Of a stretch of DNA of 64,000 bases, positions 35,022-44,371 are shown one piece after another. The stretch spans positions 62,001 to 126,000 of the forward strand of contig NZ_JAUSUW010000005.1 in NCBI RefSeq assembly GCF_030814435.1. Direction: 5' to 3'. Position 1 is the stretch's first letter, and each line of letters starts with the position of its first letter. The notes below the pieces were generated by a model. That model was not told where the DNA came from and ran no database searches. It saw only the letters and a program-made list of their open reading frames with translations. Origin of the DNA: Peteryoungia aggregata LMG 23059. GTDB lineage: Bacteria; Pseudomonadota; Alphaproteobacteria; Rhizobiales; Rhizobiaceae. The translations under genes were made by a program, and so were the position numbers.

Positions 35022-35600
35022 TTAAAGGGCGTCCAGATTGACCCCGATGGTGATGGCGCCGATCGGTGCGCCGCTCTCGTCACTGATCGTGACTGAGGCC
35101 TGCGATTGCAGGGCCTGGGTGGATTCATCCTTTTCCGCTTCGTCGACGAAGATGGCGTCCTTGCCAACGCCGAAGCTCTTGCTGAACTTGTCCTCGTCAC
35201 CCTGCCAGTAGTCGGAGGTGACGTCGCTCTGGCCGACATTGAGCCCCTTGGCATCCATCACGAAGACCTCGGCGATCGTTCCCTCCGCTTCGCCCTGCTT
35301 CTGCTGCAGGAATTTCGACAGCTCGTTGCCGAGAACTGCATCGATCATCGGCTTGTCGGCAGATTCCACCTCGGCCCGCCAGGTCTGGTCGAGCGCGTCG
35401 ACATCGGCCTGGGACAGCCCGGCGTTCTTTTCGTTCTGCGCCTTGATCGCGGCGATGACGACGGGATCGCTGAGCCAGGGAATGACCTTTTCCTGCACGA
35501 AGGCTGTGACCGGTGCGACATGGGCTTCCTCGGCTGCGGCGAAACCTGCCGTGGCCGTCAGGCTGCCGAGGACGAGAATGCTTTTCAAAATGCTCTTCAT
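35022..35600 (-). CDS. Periplasmic Cache-like (PDC sensor fold) soluble protein
   Basis: This 192-residue exported protein has a clear signal peptide (about 1-23, ending GFAAAEE). The mature part looks like a free-standing Cache sensor domain: an N-terminal long helix, then VFVMDAKGLNVGQSDVTSDYW, IFVDEAEKDESTQALQ and a final SVTISDESGAPIGAITIGVN strand pair, the usual PDC strand order. Unlike most Cache domains it is not fused to a receptor, but the gene lies 75 bases downstream of a chemotaxis receptor gene on the same strand and the pair ends in a strong terminator. It may therefore bind a ligand in the periplasm and present it to that receptor. The partner role is inference. Confidence 0.72.
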   Translation of the reverse strand: MKSILKSILVLGSLTATAGFAAAEEAHVAPVTAFVQEKVIPWLSDPVVIAAIKAQNEKNAGLSQADVDALDQTWRAEVESADKPMIDAVLGNELSKFLQQKQGEAEGTIAEVFVMDAKGLNVGQSDVTSDYWQGDEDKFSKSFGVGKDAIFVDEAEKDESTQALQSQASVTISDESGAPIGAITIGVNLDAL

Positions 35601-35675
35601 CGAAATGTCTCCTCTCGTGTTGATGAAGTCGGGCCCCCAGAACTCCCCCGGGTCCCCTTGGGAGGTGATGGTGTC

Positions 35676-37451
35676 TCAGGCCGCCTTCGAGCCGCGCGGG
35701 TCGGAGGCGGCAAGCGTGAACCGGCCGGCGGCCTCCTGCAGCAGGCGGCTTTGGCCGAGCAGGTCGTGGCAGGCGGCGGAGGTCTCCTCGACCATCGCCG
35801 CATTGCGCTGGGTCGCCTGGTCCATGTCGTTGATCGCGTGGTTGATCTCCTGCAGGCCGGACGACTGTTCGCGGTAGGAGGCGGCGATCGCCACGATGGT
35901 CTCGGCAATATTGCCGATGCGATCCTCGATCTTCAGCAGGGCGGCGCCGGTCTCGTTGACGAGGTTGACCCCGCCGGCGACCTCAGCATTCGAGGTGGCG
36001 ACAAGCTGCTTGATCTCCTTGGCCGCATTGGCCGAGCGCTGGGCGAGCTCGCGCACCTCCTGGGCAACGACGGCAAAGCCCTTGCCGGCTTCACCGGCGC
36101 GAGCCGCCTCGACACCCGCATTCAGTGCGAGCAGGTTGGTCTGGAAGGCGATTTCGTCGATCACCGTGATGATCTGGCCGATCTGCGACGACGAGGACTG
36201 GATGCGGTCCATGGCGCCGATTGCACGGCGGACAACCTCGGCGGATTCGCGGGCTTCCGTCTTCGCTTCGCCGACCATGCGACCGGCGTGATCGGCGCTG
36301 TTGGAGGAGGTCTTGACCGTGGCGGCCACCTGGTCGAGCGCGGCGGCGGTCTCCTCAAGCGACGCCGCCTGCTGTTCGGTGCGCTTGGCGAGTTGCTCGG
36401 CCTGGCCGGCCAGTTCGCCCGCTCCGTTCTCAACGGCAACGGAGGCGGTCTTGATCGAGCTGATCGCGTCGGAGACGCTGTCGACCATCGCATTGAAATC
36501 GACGCGCAACTGCTCGAAATCCGGACCGAGGTCGTTGAGCCGTGTGGCGAGCTGGCCGCCGGCGAGCAGCGAAAGGGCCGCGCCGACACGGTCGATGATG
36601 CGTCGTTGCGTTTCGGCCGCCTCCTCGCTCATCGCTGCATTGCGGGCGCGTTCCTGGTCCAGGCTGAGCTGCTGCTGTTCGGCACGCTGGCGCTGCGCGG
36701 TCGTTTCGATGGCGTCGAGGCGGAACTGTTCGAGCGCGCGGGCCAGGAAGCCAACTTCGTCGCCCTTGTCCTGGAACAGCACCGGCGTATCCATGTCGCC
36801 CTTCTGCAGGGCGCTGATGCGGCCGCTGATCAGGCCGAGTGGACGCCCCACCATCCGGCGCATGGCGATCAGGAAGGCGGTGACGGCGAAGGCGATGACC
36901 GCGCCCTGGATGGCAAGGGACACAAGTGCATTGTTGCGTGCCGTGGCGAGCACCTGTTGGGCCGACCACGTGGTGAAGACATAGCCCTGGGCCTTGCCGT
37001 TCTTGTCGAGCGGGAGTGGGGTCACGAAGGACACGACCCCTGACGAGAGCTGGCTGATGTCGAGCACCTGGTTCGATGGCGCCGCCCTAAGAGCCGCCAG
37101 GATCGCCTCGTCGCCGGCCAGACCTTGAATGCCCTCGCGTCGCCAGGTGTCGACAACCTTCAGATCGGCGTTGAGCGCTGCGAACTGGACGAGGTCGAGG
37201 GCAGGGTCGTCACGATAGAGCTTGTAGGTTTCGGCGACCGCTTCTGCCTTGCCCCATTTCACGCCGCCGGCGGCGAGGCTGGCGAACTGGGTGGAATCCT
37301 TGCCCCAACTGGCCTCGGCGAGCGTGAGCATCGTGTCGCGCTGGCTGATCCAGCTATAGCTGGACAGGCCGATGATACCCAGGAGGTTGATGCCGACGAT
37401 CAGCGTCGCCAGCTTCATGGTAAGGGAGAAAGAATTGAGCAAACGCAACAT
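35676..37451 (-). CDS. Methyl-accepting chemotaxis protein
   Basis: This 591-residue receptor has TM1 at about 11-31, a periplasmic sensor region of about 150 residues (KYKLY-type strands, [31 protein letters not shown], which looks like a Cache-type sensor), and TM2 near 188-208. A HAMP domain ([21 protein letters not shown]) follows, then the signalling hairpin with the tip [20 protein letters not shown]. It precedes, on the same strand, a soluble Cache-like secreted protein with which it probably forms an operon. The start at 37451 is typical ([20 protein letters not shown]). The long plus-strand open frame through it is a codon-bias shadow. Confidence 0.92.
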   Translation of the reverse strand: MLRLLNSFSLTMKLATLIVGINLLGIIGLSSYSWISQRDTMLTLAEASWGKDSTQFASLAAGGVKWGKAEAVAETYKLYRDDPALDLVQFAALNADLKVVDTWRREGIQGLAGDEAILAALRAAPSNQVLDISQLSSGVVSFVTPLPLDKNGKAQGYVFTTWSAQQVLATARNNALVSLAIQGAVIAFAVTAFLIAMRRMVGRPLGLISGRISALQKGDMDTPVLFQDKGDEVGFLARALEQFRLDAIETTAQRQRAEQQQLSLDQERARNAAMSEEAAETQRRIIDRVGAALSLLAGGQLATRLNDLGPDFEQLRVDFNAMVDSVSDAISSIKTASVAVENGAGELAGQAEQLAKRTEQQAASLEETAAALDQVAATVKTSSNSADHAGRMVGEAKTEARESAEVVRRAIGAMDRIQSSSSQIGQIITVIDEIAFQTNLLALNAGVEAARAGEAGKGFAVVAQEVRELAQRSANAAKEIKQLVATSNAEVAGGVNLVNETGAALLKIEDRIGNIAETIVAIAASYREQSSGLQEINHAINDMDQATQRNAAMVEETSAACHDLLGQSRLLQEAAGRFTLAASDPRGSKAA

Positions 37452-37653
37452 AAGCTATGCGACCTCCCATCGCGGCATTCAAAGCAATGGAGTCATCTCC
37501 CGGTGGGGAAACCTCCGCGACATCGGGCGATTCCCGAGCGTCAGTGGTTATTTTTAATACTCGAAAATTAATGCATGCTAAAGTTTGGATATCTAAATCG
37601 ACGGGAGTGCACGCTTTTGTGCCAACCCTGGGCGCGAGGGTGCCTGCCCAACG

Positions 37654-37681
37654 AAAAAACCCGCCTCGGCGAAGAGGCGGG
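37654..37681 (-). terminator. Rho-independent terminator of gpt
   Basis: CCCGCCTC and GAGGCGGG form an 8-bp stem with a six-base loop. On the minus strand it is followed by six T residues. It lies about 30 bases after the gpt stop codon. Confidence 0.85.
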
Positions 37682-37708
37682 CTGCAAATGTTCGGCGATG
37701 ATTGGCTG

Positions 37709-38206
37709 TCAGCCCTTCGAGCCCTTGGCGATTGGCTCCTGATAGGTGAAGCCCATGTCCCAGGGGAAGTAGATCCAGGTGTCCTGTGAGACCTCGGTCA
37801 CGAAAGTGTCGATGGTCGGAACGCCCTTCGGCTTGGCATAGACGCAGGCGAAATGCGCCTTCGGCATCATCTGGCGGACTTCAAGCGCGGTCTTGCCGGT
37901 GTCGGTCAGGTCGTCGACCACGAGCACGCCTTCGCCGCCATTGACCATCAGTTCGGGCGTGATCCCCTTCAACAGGTTCATTTCGCCCTGGTTCACGTAG
38001 TCATGGTAGGAGGCGATGCAGACCGTCTCGATCAGGCGGATGTTGAGCTCACGCGAGATGATTGCAGCCGGTACGAGACCGCCGCGGGTGATGCAGACAA
38101 TGGCGCGGAAGTCCTGGCCGAGACCGGCAAGGCGCCAGGCCAGCGCCCGTGCGTCGCGGTGGAACTGATCCCAGGAGACGGGAAAGGCTTTATCGGGAAG
38201 AGACAT
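37709..38206 (-). CDS. gpt: Xanthine (guanine/xanthine) phosphoribosyltransferase
   Basis: This 165-residue purine salvage enzyme transfers phosphoribose from PRPP to xanthine or guanine. The PRPP-binding loop is [13 protein letters not shown], with the paired acidic residues, and [14 protein letters not shown] forms the preceding substrate helix. The ending ([17 protein letters not shown]) is typical of bacterial Gpt. The start at 38206 ([12 protein letters not shown]) gives the family's usual length; the frame is open upstream to 38506, but that part is not protein-like. It is a single gene with its own terminator, lying after the universal stress protein on the same strand but separated by about 220 bases with a hairpin. 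Confidence 0.93.
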   Translation of the reverse strand: MSLPDKAFPVSWDQFHRDARALAWRLAGLGQDFRAIVCITRGGLVPAAIISRELNIRLIETVCIASYHDYVNQGEMNLLKGITPELMVNGGEGVLVVDDLTDTGKTALEVRQMMPKAHFACVYAKPKGVPTIDTFVTEVSQDTWIYFPWDMGFTYQEPIAKGSKG

Positions 38207-38308
38207 GGGAAGAGGGCTCCGCTGGCTGGATGATATTGTCCGCGCCGGATTGCGGCGCCGTCGACCGGATCTTCCGAGGCGGGCCGCCGTTCTGCGGTCC
38301 TCAAACGC

Positions 38309-38336
38309 GTTTCGCGCGGCAGATACCGCGCGAAAC
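38309..38336. repeat. Strong hairpin between the stress-protein and gpt genes
   Basis: GTTTCGCGCGG and CCGCGCGAAAC form an 11-bp perfect stem with a CAGATA loop. It lies about 95 bases after the stress-protein stop. No T-run follows, so termination would need Rho or the hairpin may stabilise the mRNA end. Confidence 0.55.
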
Positions 38337-38430
38337 CCGTCCCCGAAGGGCTCCAGTCTTTGGCCGTTGCTATTAGCGGGAATCCGAAGGCTCTGGCAAG
38401 GCCCGTGTTTCCACCCGGTTGCCCGCCGGT

Positions 38431-39273
38431 TCAGCGCGACAGAAGCGTCAGTGCCGTCATGGAATCGAGCAGGGTGCGGGTGACGCCGCCGAACAGCATT
38501 TCCCACCAGCGCTTGTTGCCATAGGCGCCCATGACCAGGAGATCGATGGAACTGTCCGACAGGCGGTTTTCGATCGCCATGGCCGGGTCAAGTCCGGTCT
38601 TCTGCGAGGAGGTGACCGTGACCTTGATGCCGTGCCGGGCAAGGGCGGCCGCAATCTCGGCCCCCGCAGTTTCGGGCGACTGCGTCGGCGTATTCTCCGG
38701 ATCCACCGAAAAGACCTCGACCTCCTCGGCCGCCTTCAGGAAGGGAAGCGCGTCGAAGGTGGCGCGCGCCGCCTCCCGGGAGCCGTTCCATGCGATCAGC
38801 ACCCGGCGGATTGGCCTGGGCGCGGTCAAAACATGGGGGATAATGAGCACGGGGCGACCGCTTTCGAACAGGAAGCTTTCCAGCTCGGCCTTGGTCTCGG
38901 AGAGAAAGCCGCTCTCGCCCTGTGCAGCAATGACGAGATCGCTGCAGCGGGCGCTGTCGATCAGGGCGGCCGAGTTGAAGCCGCTCGAGGTGACGAAACT
39001 GCGCCACTCATGCGACAGGCCCTCGCGGGTTCCGATCTCGCGGAAGATCTTCTCCACGCTTTCGGTCTCCTGGTGCGCCATGTCCTGCAATGCCTGCACG
39101 GTCGCGGGGTCGGGGATCTCCATCGGCGCGACGATCGGCACCATGGCGATCGCCTCGGCATGGGCGCCGATCACATGCGCCTGATACTGGTTGGCGAGCG
39201 CGACGGCGAAATCCGTCACCTGGCGCGTGGTCTTCGGTGTGTCCAATATGGCAAGAAGTGTCCTGTAGCCCAT
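38431..39273 (-). CDS. Universal stress protein, tandem UspA domains
   Basis: This 280-residue cytosolic protein has two UspA folds (about 1-145 and 150-280). The second half holds the nucleotide-binding pattern [11 protein letters not shown] at the strand-helix turn and ends in [26 protein letters not shown], a variant of the GxxGxxxxxxGS(V/T) ATP loop. The first half lacks the full loop ([21 protein letters not shown]). Proteins of this type respond to starvation or oxygen limitation. It is a single gene with a normal start. A hairpin without a T-run lies downstream. Confidence 0.9.
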   Translation of the reverse strand: MGYRTLLAILDTPKTTRQVTDFAVALANQYQAHVIGAHAEAIAMVPIVAPMEIPDPATVQALQDMAHQETESVEKIFREIGTREGLSHEWRSFVTSSGFNSAALIDSARCSDLVIAAQGESGFLSETKAELESFLFESGRPVLIIPHVLTAPRPIRRVLIAWNGSREAARATFDALPFLKAAEEVEVFSVDPENTPTQSPETAGAEIAAALARHGIKVTVTSSQKTGLDPAMAIENRLSDSSIDLLVMGAYGNKRWWEMLFGGVTRTLLDSMTALTLLSR

Positions 39274-39376
39274 GGTCGTCTCCTCTTGCGGCCCTTATCC
39301 ATCGTCCGCTGAGGTTAACTATGGGACCCATATCCGGGTTCCGCCTTGACCTCGGTCAAATCGGAACCACCGGAAC

Positions 39377-40162
39377 TCAGGCGACTTCCCCGGTGCCGAG
39401 ATCGCGGGTGAGGGCGGCATTCTTTTCCGTGCGGATCGTCTCGATCATCGCCTCGACATCGGCCGCCGCAGCATCGACCACCGCCTGGTCACGGGCCCGG
39501 ACGATCAGTTCGGTCGAGAAGCGGGTGCCGTCGAAGTGCGGATAGGAGCCGATCGAGGTCAGAGGATGGGCCTTCTGGATCGCACCGAGCGCCGTGCCGA
39601 TATCGCCTTCGCCGAAGGGGCAGGCGATGGAGCGCGACAGCACGCGCTGGCCGGCCGGCAGGGTCGAGACCACATGCGCCATCATCGCCTGGAAAACCTG
39701 CGGGACGCCGGCCATCACATGCACATTGCCGATGATGAAGCCGGGTGCGGTGGAGACCGGATTGGGGATGTGGCGGCTGCCTTCGGGCATGCGGGCCATC
39801 CGCTGGCGCGCCTCGGTGAATTCGAGCCCGCGGCCGGCATACATGTCGCCAAGCAGCTTCATGGCGGCGGTATCATGCAGGCAGGGCACGCCGAAAGCCT
39901 TGGAGATGGCGTCGGCGGTGATGTCATCATGGGTCGGCCCTATCCCCCCGGAGGTGAAGACATAGTCGTAGCGGCGGCGCAGCGCGTTCAGCGCCTCGAC
40001 GATCGCATCCTCCTCGTCGGCGACGATGCGCACTTCCTTGAGGTCGATGCCGGCAACCGTCATCAGATCGGCGAGGTGGCCGATATTCTTGTCCTTGGTG
40101 CGGCCCGACAGGAGTTCGTCGCCGATGGCGAGCATGGCGGCCGTCTTGATCGTGGTGGTCAT
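39377..40162 (-). CDS. CinA N-terminal-type (molybdopterin-binding fold) protein
   Basis: This 261-residue protein corresponds to the N-terminal MoCF_biosynth domain of CinA (competence/damage-inducible protein A), here without the C-terminal nicotinamide-nucleotide amidase domain. The domain motif TSGGIGPTHDDITADAISKAFG is complete, as is GDELLSGRTKDKN near the N-terminus. Later come APGFIIGNVHVMAGVPQVFQAMM and GSYPHFDG. Stand-alone versions are common in alphaproteobacteria; the related ADP-ribose pyrophosphatase activity is known from full-length enzymes, but for this form the function is not settled. It lies about 100 bases upstream of the stress-protein gene on the same strand. Confidence 0.88.
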   Translation of the reverse strand: MTTTIKTAAMLAIGDELLSGRTKDKNIGHLADLMTVAGIDLKEVRIVADEEDAIVEALNALRRRYDYVFTSGGIGPTHDDITADAISKAFGVPCLHDTAAMKLLGDMYAGRGLEFTEARQRMARMPEGSRHIPNPVSTAPGFIIGNVHVMAGVPQVFQAMMAHVVSTLPAGQRVLSRSIACPFGEGDIGTALGAIQKAHPLTSIGSYPHFDGTRFSTELIVRARDQAVVDAAAADVEAMIETIRTEKNAALTRDLGTGEVA

Positions 40163-40368
40163 GGGACTGTCCTGTGTGTCGGGTGGCTGTCGGAGAGGAA
40201 GGAGATGGCGCGCATCGATCTAGCGAATCGTGACGCCTATGAGAAGCCAAGGGGTCGAATGATTGAACACTGCGTTCTTTTCGGTATGACTAATGCTGGA
40301 AGCGGTTTTGAGATACATCTCGCCCATCGATCAACGCGGCCTGTCCGCACCCCTGAAGGAGATACGTC

Positions 40369-40965
40369 ATGGCCAAGGTTCTGGTTCTCTATTATTCGGC
40401 TTACGGTCACATCGAGACCATGGCCTATGCCGTGGCCGAAGGCGCAAAGTCGGCTGGCGCCGACGTCACCGTCAAGCGCGTGCCCGAACTGGTTCCCGAC
40501 GATGTCGCCAAGGCATCCTACTACAAGATGGACCAGAAGGCCGAGATCGCTTCTCCGTCGGAACTCGACCAGTATGACGCGATCATCGTCGGCGCCGGCA
40601 CCCGTTACGGCACGGTCGCCTCGCAGATGCGCAACTTCTGGGATCAGACCGGCGGCCTCTGGGCGCAGGGCAAGCTGACCGGCAAGCTCGGCTCGATGTT
40701 CACCTCGACCGCGACCCAGCATGGCGGCCAGGAAACCACGATCATGGGCTTCATCCCGACCTTCTTGCATCACGGCATGGTCTATGCCGGCCTGCCTTAC
40801 GCCTTCCAGGGCCAGATGGGTGTCGAGCAGGTCAAGGGCGGCTCGCCCTACGGCGCCTCCACGATCACCGATGGCGACGGCTCGCGCCAGCCTTCGGAAA
40901 TCGAGCTGGAAGCCGCGAAGTTCCAGGGCGCCCATGTGGCAAAGCTCGCTGCCAAGCTCGCCTGA
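40369..40965 (+). CDS. wrbA: NAD(P)H:quinone oxidoreductase, type IV (WrbA)
   Basis: This 198-residue FMN-dependent flavodoxin-fold enzyme reduces quinones by two electrons, protecting against oxidative stress. The FMN phosphate region is [23 protein letters not shown], and further cofactor contacts are in [24 protein letters not shown] and [13 protein letters not shown]. The length is standard. The start at 40369 has GGAGATAC as ribosome binding site. It is divergent from the cinA-type gene and ends with a strong terminator, so it is a single unit. Confidence 0.95.
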   Translation: MAKVLVLYYSAYGHIETMAYAVAEGAKSAGADVTVKRVPELVPDDVAKASYYKMDQKAEIASPSELDQYDAIIVGAGTRYGTVASQMRNFWDQTGGLWAQGKLTGKLGSMFTSTATQHGGQETTIMGFIPTFLHHGMVYAGLPYAFQGQMGVEQVKGGSPYGASTITDGDGSRQPSEIELEAAKFQGAHVAKLAAKLA

Positions 40966-40993
40966 TCCCGGCGCAGAAAAGACAGAAAACGAG

Positions 40994-41022
40994 AGGCGGG
41001 GCTTGAAGCTCCGCCTTTTTTC
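40994..41022 (+). terminator. Rho-independent terminator of wrbA
   Basis: AGGCGGGGCT pairs with AGCTCCGCCT (one G-U pair), followed by a run of T residues, about 30 bases after the wrbA stop. Confidence 0.85.
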
Positions 41023-41136
41023 GGCGCGATACGCCGCAATGGGGGCGTGATCGTTAAAATGCGAATGGGTTCCGCAATGGTCTGTTCAATGCTGTGATGC
41101 ATGCTTTTGGTTGTGCAGTATAACCGAGTGGATGAC

Positions 41137-41400
41137 ATGAACCAGCCAGAACGCCGTCGCCAGCCCCGTCTGCGGGCACTGAAAGCCGGCCGGGTCATTT
41201 TGCCTGGCGGCAAGTCCACCTTCGATTGCATGGTTCGCAACCTGTCGCCCGTCGGCGCCAAGGTGACCTTCGAATCGACTGCCGACATTCCCCCTGAGTT
41301 CCGCCTGCGCTTCGAGGACGGCACGACGCATGACTGCGCCGTCAAATGGCGTAACCCCCGCGAGATCGGCGTGGAATTCCTCGACGCACTGGCAAGTTGA
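41137..41400 (+). CDS. PilZ-domain protein
   Basis: This is an 87-residue single-domain PilZ protein, a potential cyclic-di-GMP receptor. The N-terminal arginine motif is RRRQPRLRAL (RxxxR present) and the second motif is VRNLSPVGAK (the N/DxSxxG box). Both ligand-binding elements are therefore kept. It ends with IGVEFLD. The start at 41137 (MNQPERR) has GAG-type ribosome binding bases upstream; the frame is open to 41101 but adds only a non-typical leader. It is followed by tRNA-Leu. Target process unknown; motility or exopolysaccharide control is usual for such proteins. Confidence 0.85.
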   Translation: MNQPERRRQPRLRALKAGRVILPGGKSTFDCMVRNLSPVGAKVTFESTADIPPEFRLRFEDGTTHDCAVKWRNPREIGVEFLDALAS

Positions 41401-41481
41401 GTGATCGATGACACGGGGCAGGCCATATGGTGAGCCCCCCGCCCTTGACGCGTCCGCCGAACTGACCGAAACAGAGCCCGC

Positions 41482-41567
41482 GCGGACGTGGCGAAACTGG
41501 TAGACGCAAGAGACTTAAAATCTCTCGGCCTTAGGTCATGCGGGTTCGATCCCCGCCGTCCGCACCA
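41482..41567 (+). tRNA. tRNA-Leu(TAA)
   Basis: An 86-nt class II tRNA including encoded CCA. The acceptor arms GCGGACG and CGTCCGC pair perfectly. The anticodon stem AGAGA/TCTCT encloses the loop CTTAAAA with anticodon TAA (Leu). The T-loop is GGTTCGATCCC, and a long variable arm is present. Its 3' end is the attachment site of the downstream integrated island. Confidence 0.95.
41551..41567 (+). repeat. attL: 17-bp direct repeat at tRNA-Leu 3' end
   Basis: CCCCGCCGTCCGCACCA, the last 17 bases of tRNA-Leu(TAA), is repeated exactly at 54773-54789. The two copies bound an integrase-bearing island. Confidence 0.9.
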
Positions 41568-41630
41568 CTACAAAGAAATCTCTTGTAGTTTCAGATTGTT
41601 GATTGATATCAGAGCTTTTCAGACGCCCAT

Positions 41631-41652
41631 CGCTACAAAGGGCGCTACAAAG
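41631..41652 (+). repeat. Paired CGCTACAAAG direct repeats (integrase arm-type sites, attL side)
   Basis: CGCTACAAAG occurs at 41631-41640 and 41643-41652, 12 bp apart, just before the integrase start. The same pair with the same spacing and orientation occurs near attR. Confidence 0.7.
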
Positions 41653-41653
41653 C

Positions 41654-43303
41654 ATGGTTCAGATGACGACGTTGAGTAAAGCCACAAACGGGGATTGGTT
41701 CGCCAGAAAAGCGATTCCCGCTGATGTCCGTGACGCCTATCAGGCAGCCTATGGAGTTCGACAAGAGGAGCGCTTCCGTCGATCGTCATCTCTGCCTCAG
41801 GGACATGCCAAGGCCGACTTCAGGGATTGGGATGCTGACATCACCAGCAGGATCGAAGCGCTCAGGGCGAAGGCGGCTGACAGCGAAATCCGTCTGACAC
41901 CACGGCAAATCAGCGCACTCGCAGGGCAGTGGTATGCGTGGTTCATTGACCAGCACAGTGACGAACCGGGTGAACCGGAGAACTGGGACTCCCGTGACGA
42001 GATGCTGACGGCTGTCTATGACCGCTTCAACATCGGCCTTCCCGGCGATGATCGCGAGACGCTCGGTGCCGCAGCGAAACGACACATTCACGCGAAGCTC
42101 GTCGAGATGGGGAAGGTGGAGACGTTCCTCGCAGAGCATACTCAAAAACTGGACAGCGACACACGCAGTACCTTCCTTGATGTCCTTGAACTGGAATTGC
42201 CGGCTGCCTTCGGTCTGCTTCGTCGTCGCGCTGGAGGAGACTTTTCGCCTGACGAGAGGCTGCCACGTTTCGCCCTGGCATCGGCCCACACGCCAACCAG
42301 AGGGCAGAAGCTAGCTGGTCTGGATTGCTGGCAGGCGTTTGAAGCGTGGGTGAAGGAGCGTCAGCCGGCACCGGCAACGGTGGACCGCTGGAGAAGCGTC
42401 TTCCTCGGACTGAATACCCATTTCGACAGGCGCGATGTTGCCACTATCACCGCTGACGATGCGGTGAAGTGGAAGGACACTTTGGTCACCGAGAAGCGGT
42501 CTGGACAGGTGGCCAATGACATCTGGATCACGGCAGCGGTCACCATCTTCAATTGGCTCAAGGAGAACCGGAAGATCAGCGAGAACCCGTTTGCTGGCGT
42601 TCGTGTAGCCACCGCCAAGAAGGTGAAACGTCGGGAGAGGGCCTTCACCGATGAAGAGTGGAAGAAGATTTTGGCGGCATCACTTGAGCCTGCAACCGGA
42701 CGTCTGAAGGCGCAAAAAGCCGCTGCACGTCGCTGGGTGCCGTGGTTGTGTGCCTATACAGGATCGCGACCGGGAGAGATGACGCAGCTCAGAGGGACCA
42801 GTGTCCGTCGCGAGGGAGCGATCTGGATTATCGACATCACGCCCGAAGACGGCACGGTAAAGGGTGCGTCCTACCGGAAGGTGCCGATCCATGAGCATCT
42901 GATCGAAATGGGTTTCCTTGAGTTCGCTCGATCCGCCGGCGAGGGGCCGCTTTTCTACGATCCCAAGGAAAAGAGGGCTGCGAGCGACGACCCGACAAAG
43001 CCAGTACGTGAGCCGTATGTCATCGCTCGCAACAAGTTGGCTGAATGGGTGCGCAACAGCGTGAAAATTGACGATCGGGACATCAGCCCTAACCACGCAT
43101 GGCGTCACACCTTCAAGCGAATGGCGGCACGACACGGGATGGAGAAGCGCTTCAGGTTCGCGTTCTGTGGGCACGAGTCGGATGACGTGGGCGACATCTA
43201 TGAAACTCCCACGCTGGAGGACATGTCGGAAGAGCTGAAGAAGTTCCCCCGCTATGTTCTCGACAGAGACAGTGTTGACCCTCATGCAGATGAAACGGCC
43301 TGA
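41654..43303 (+). CDS. int: Tyrosine recombinase (island integrase)
   Basis: This 549-residue phage-type integrase is expected to insert and excise the island at tRNA-Leu(TAA). An N-terminal arm-binding part and a core-binding helical domain (about 215-310) precede the catalytic domain. Catalytic residues are seen in TGSRPGE (Arg I, near 372), HAWRHTFKR (His-x-x-Arg, near 484-487), FCGHESDD (His) and DIYETP (Tyr nucleophile, near 516). The start at 41654 is the first ATG after the arm-site repeats; the frame is open to 41603, but that would place the start among the recombination sites. The N-terminal 200 residues are longer than in minimal integrases, as is usual for alphaproteobacterial island integrases. 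Confidence 0.92.
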   Translation: MVQMTTLSKATNGDWFARKAIPADVRDAYQAAYGVRQEERFRRSSSLPQGHAKADFRDWDADITSRIEALRAKAADSEIRLTPRQISALAGQWYAWFIDQHSDEPGEPENWDSRDEMLTAVYDRFNIGLPGDDRETLGAAAKRHIHAKLVEMGKVETFLAEHTQKLDSDTRSTFLDVLELELPAAFGLLRRRAGGDFSPDERLPRFALASAHTPTRGQKLAGLDCWQAFEAWVKERQPAPATVDRWRSVFLGLNTHFDRRDVATITADDAVKWKDTLVTEKRSGQVANDIWITAAVTIFNWLKENRKISENPFAGVRVATAKKVKRRERAFTDEEWKKILAASLEPATGRLKAQKAAARRWVPWLCAYTGSRPGEMTQLRGTSVRREGAIWIIDITPEDGTVKGASYRKVPIHEHLIEMGFLEFARSAGEGPLFYDPKEKRAASDDPTKPVREPYVIARNKLAEWVRNSVKIDDRDISPNHAWRHTFKRMAARHGMEKRFRFAFCGHESDDVGDIYETPTLEDMSEELKKFPRYVLDRDSVDPHADETA

Positions 43304-43318
43304 CAGCCAACCTTGCCG

Positions 43319-44371
43319 TCAGTCCGCGTACTTCTTCGCTGTCGCCCTCAACCGATCAGTGAAGTCATAAATCTGGTCGAGGCTGTCAACGATAACGCGC
43401 TCCTCGTTCTCGCCATCGAAAAGTCCGATGTATTTGACCGATCGGTTGAACCAAAGACGGGCGAGGGGCTTGCGATTGTTGTTGTCAATGAGGATGCCGC
43501 AATAGGACTTCTGGTCCCTCATCACGACACGCTTGGGAGCGATTGTGTCCCGCACGATGGCCTTCACGATCATGTAGCCTTCACGCTCTTCCTCGGTCGT
43601 GACGACATCTGGTTCCTCTTCAACCGGGACATCTATCTTCTCGATGACTTCCTCGGTGTCAGCCAACGCGCTGGATAGCCGGCTCTTCACGGTGTCCATA
43701 ATGACCTCTCGGAAAGCCGCTCTGACCACCCCGGTGAACATCTCACGCACTTGCGCGGTCATTCGGCCTTCGTAGACGCTTGCCGAGACGAGGCGCACGA
43801 AGTCCTCTGTCGGCTCCTCCACGAGTTTGGAAATGACCTGCTTCACGCCAGACGTGTACTTCAGCCGCTCCGCTGTCGCCAATATCGCATTCACATCGAA
43901 CGCGGCCTTCTCAAATTTCTTCAGCTCGCTGAGGATGCCCGTGTTGAAGTCAGCTATGTCGAAGATGAAGAATGGGCGCGTGTCCAGTTTGTTTGGCGCG
44001 TCGAGGTCCGTGTAGAAATTGAATGTGCGCCCGTTCGTCAGGATCGCAAACTTGGCATTCGTGACGCTGAAGTAGCGATAGAGCTGGTCGAGGTGCTTCT
44101 TCTCCAGTGTCACCGAGATCGGTTTGCACTCGATCAGGATGCGAATCTCCCCGTCAATCTTGATCGCATAATCGACTTTCTCCCCCTTCTTACCGACCGC
44201 ATCAGCGGTAAACTCAGGGACGACCTCCGAAGGGTCGAATACGTCGTAGCCCAACGAGCGTAAGAACGGCAGGACCACTGCGGTCTTCACCGCTTCTTCG
44301 GTCGCCATGGTGCTGGAATGGGATTTTACGCGCTCCGATATGGCGCGAAGACTCTCTTCTAGTGTGCTCAT
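43319..44371 (-). CDS. Stand-alone restriction endonuclease-like protein (type I HsdR N-terminal domain)
   Basis: This 350-residue protein carries a PD-(D/E)xK nuclease core like the N-terminus of HsdR: EFTADAVGKKGEKVDYAI with D67, then LIECK with E81 and K83, and the downstream HLDQLYRYF helix with its Gln. The C-terminal 200 residues have no helicase motifs, so this is not a full type I restriction subunit. A distal strand-rich segment (YCGILIDNNNRKPLARLWFN) resembles domains attached to such orphan nucleases. No methylase or specificity gene is adjacent. It lies convergent to the integrase (15 bases between stops), and its upstream side carries the first copy of a 22-bp repeated motif. It may act in defence of the island or host, which is inference. 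Confidence 0.75.
   Translation of the reverse strand: MSTLEESLRAISERVKSHSSTMATEEAVKTAVVLPFLRSLGYDVFDPSEVVPEFTADAVGKKGEKVDYAIKIDGEIRILIECKPISVTLEKKHLDQLYRYFSVTNAKFAILTNGRTFNFYTDLDAPNKLDTRPFFIFDIADFNTGILSELKKFEKAAFDVNAILATAERLKYTSGVKQVISKLVEEPTEDFVRLVSASVYEGRMTAQVREMFTGVVRAAFREVIMDTVKSRLSSALADTEEVIEKIDVPVEEEPDVVTTEEEREGYMIVKAIVRDTIAPKRVVMRDQKSYCGILIDNNNRKPLARLWFNRSVKYIGLFDGENEERVIVDSLDQIYDFTDRLRATAKKYAD

Noticed and set aside
35106..37043. 645-codon plus-strand frame across the second receptor
   Set aside because: Shadow frame of the minus-strand receptor and Cache-like genes; it crosses both their ends.
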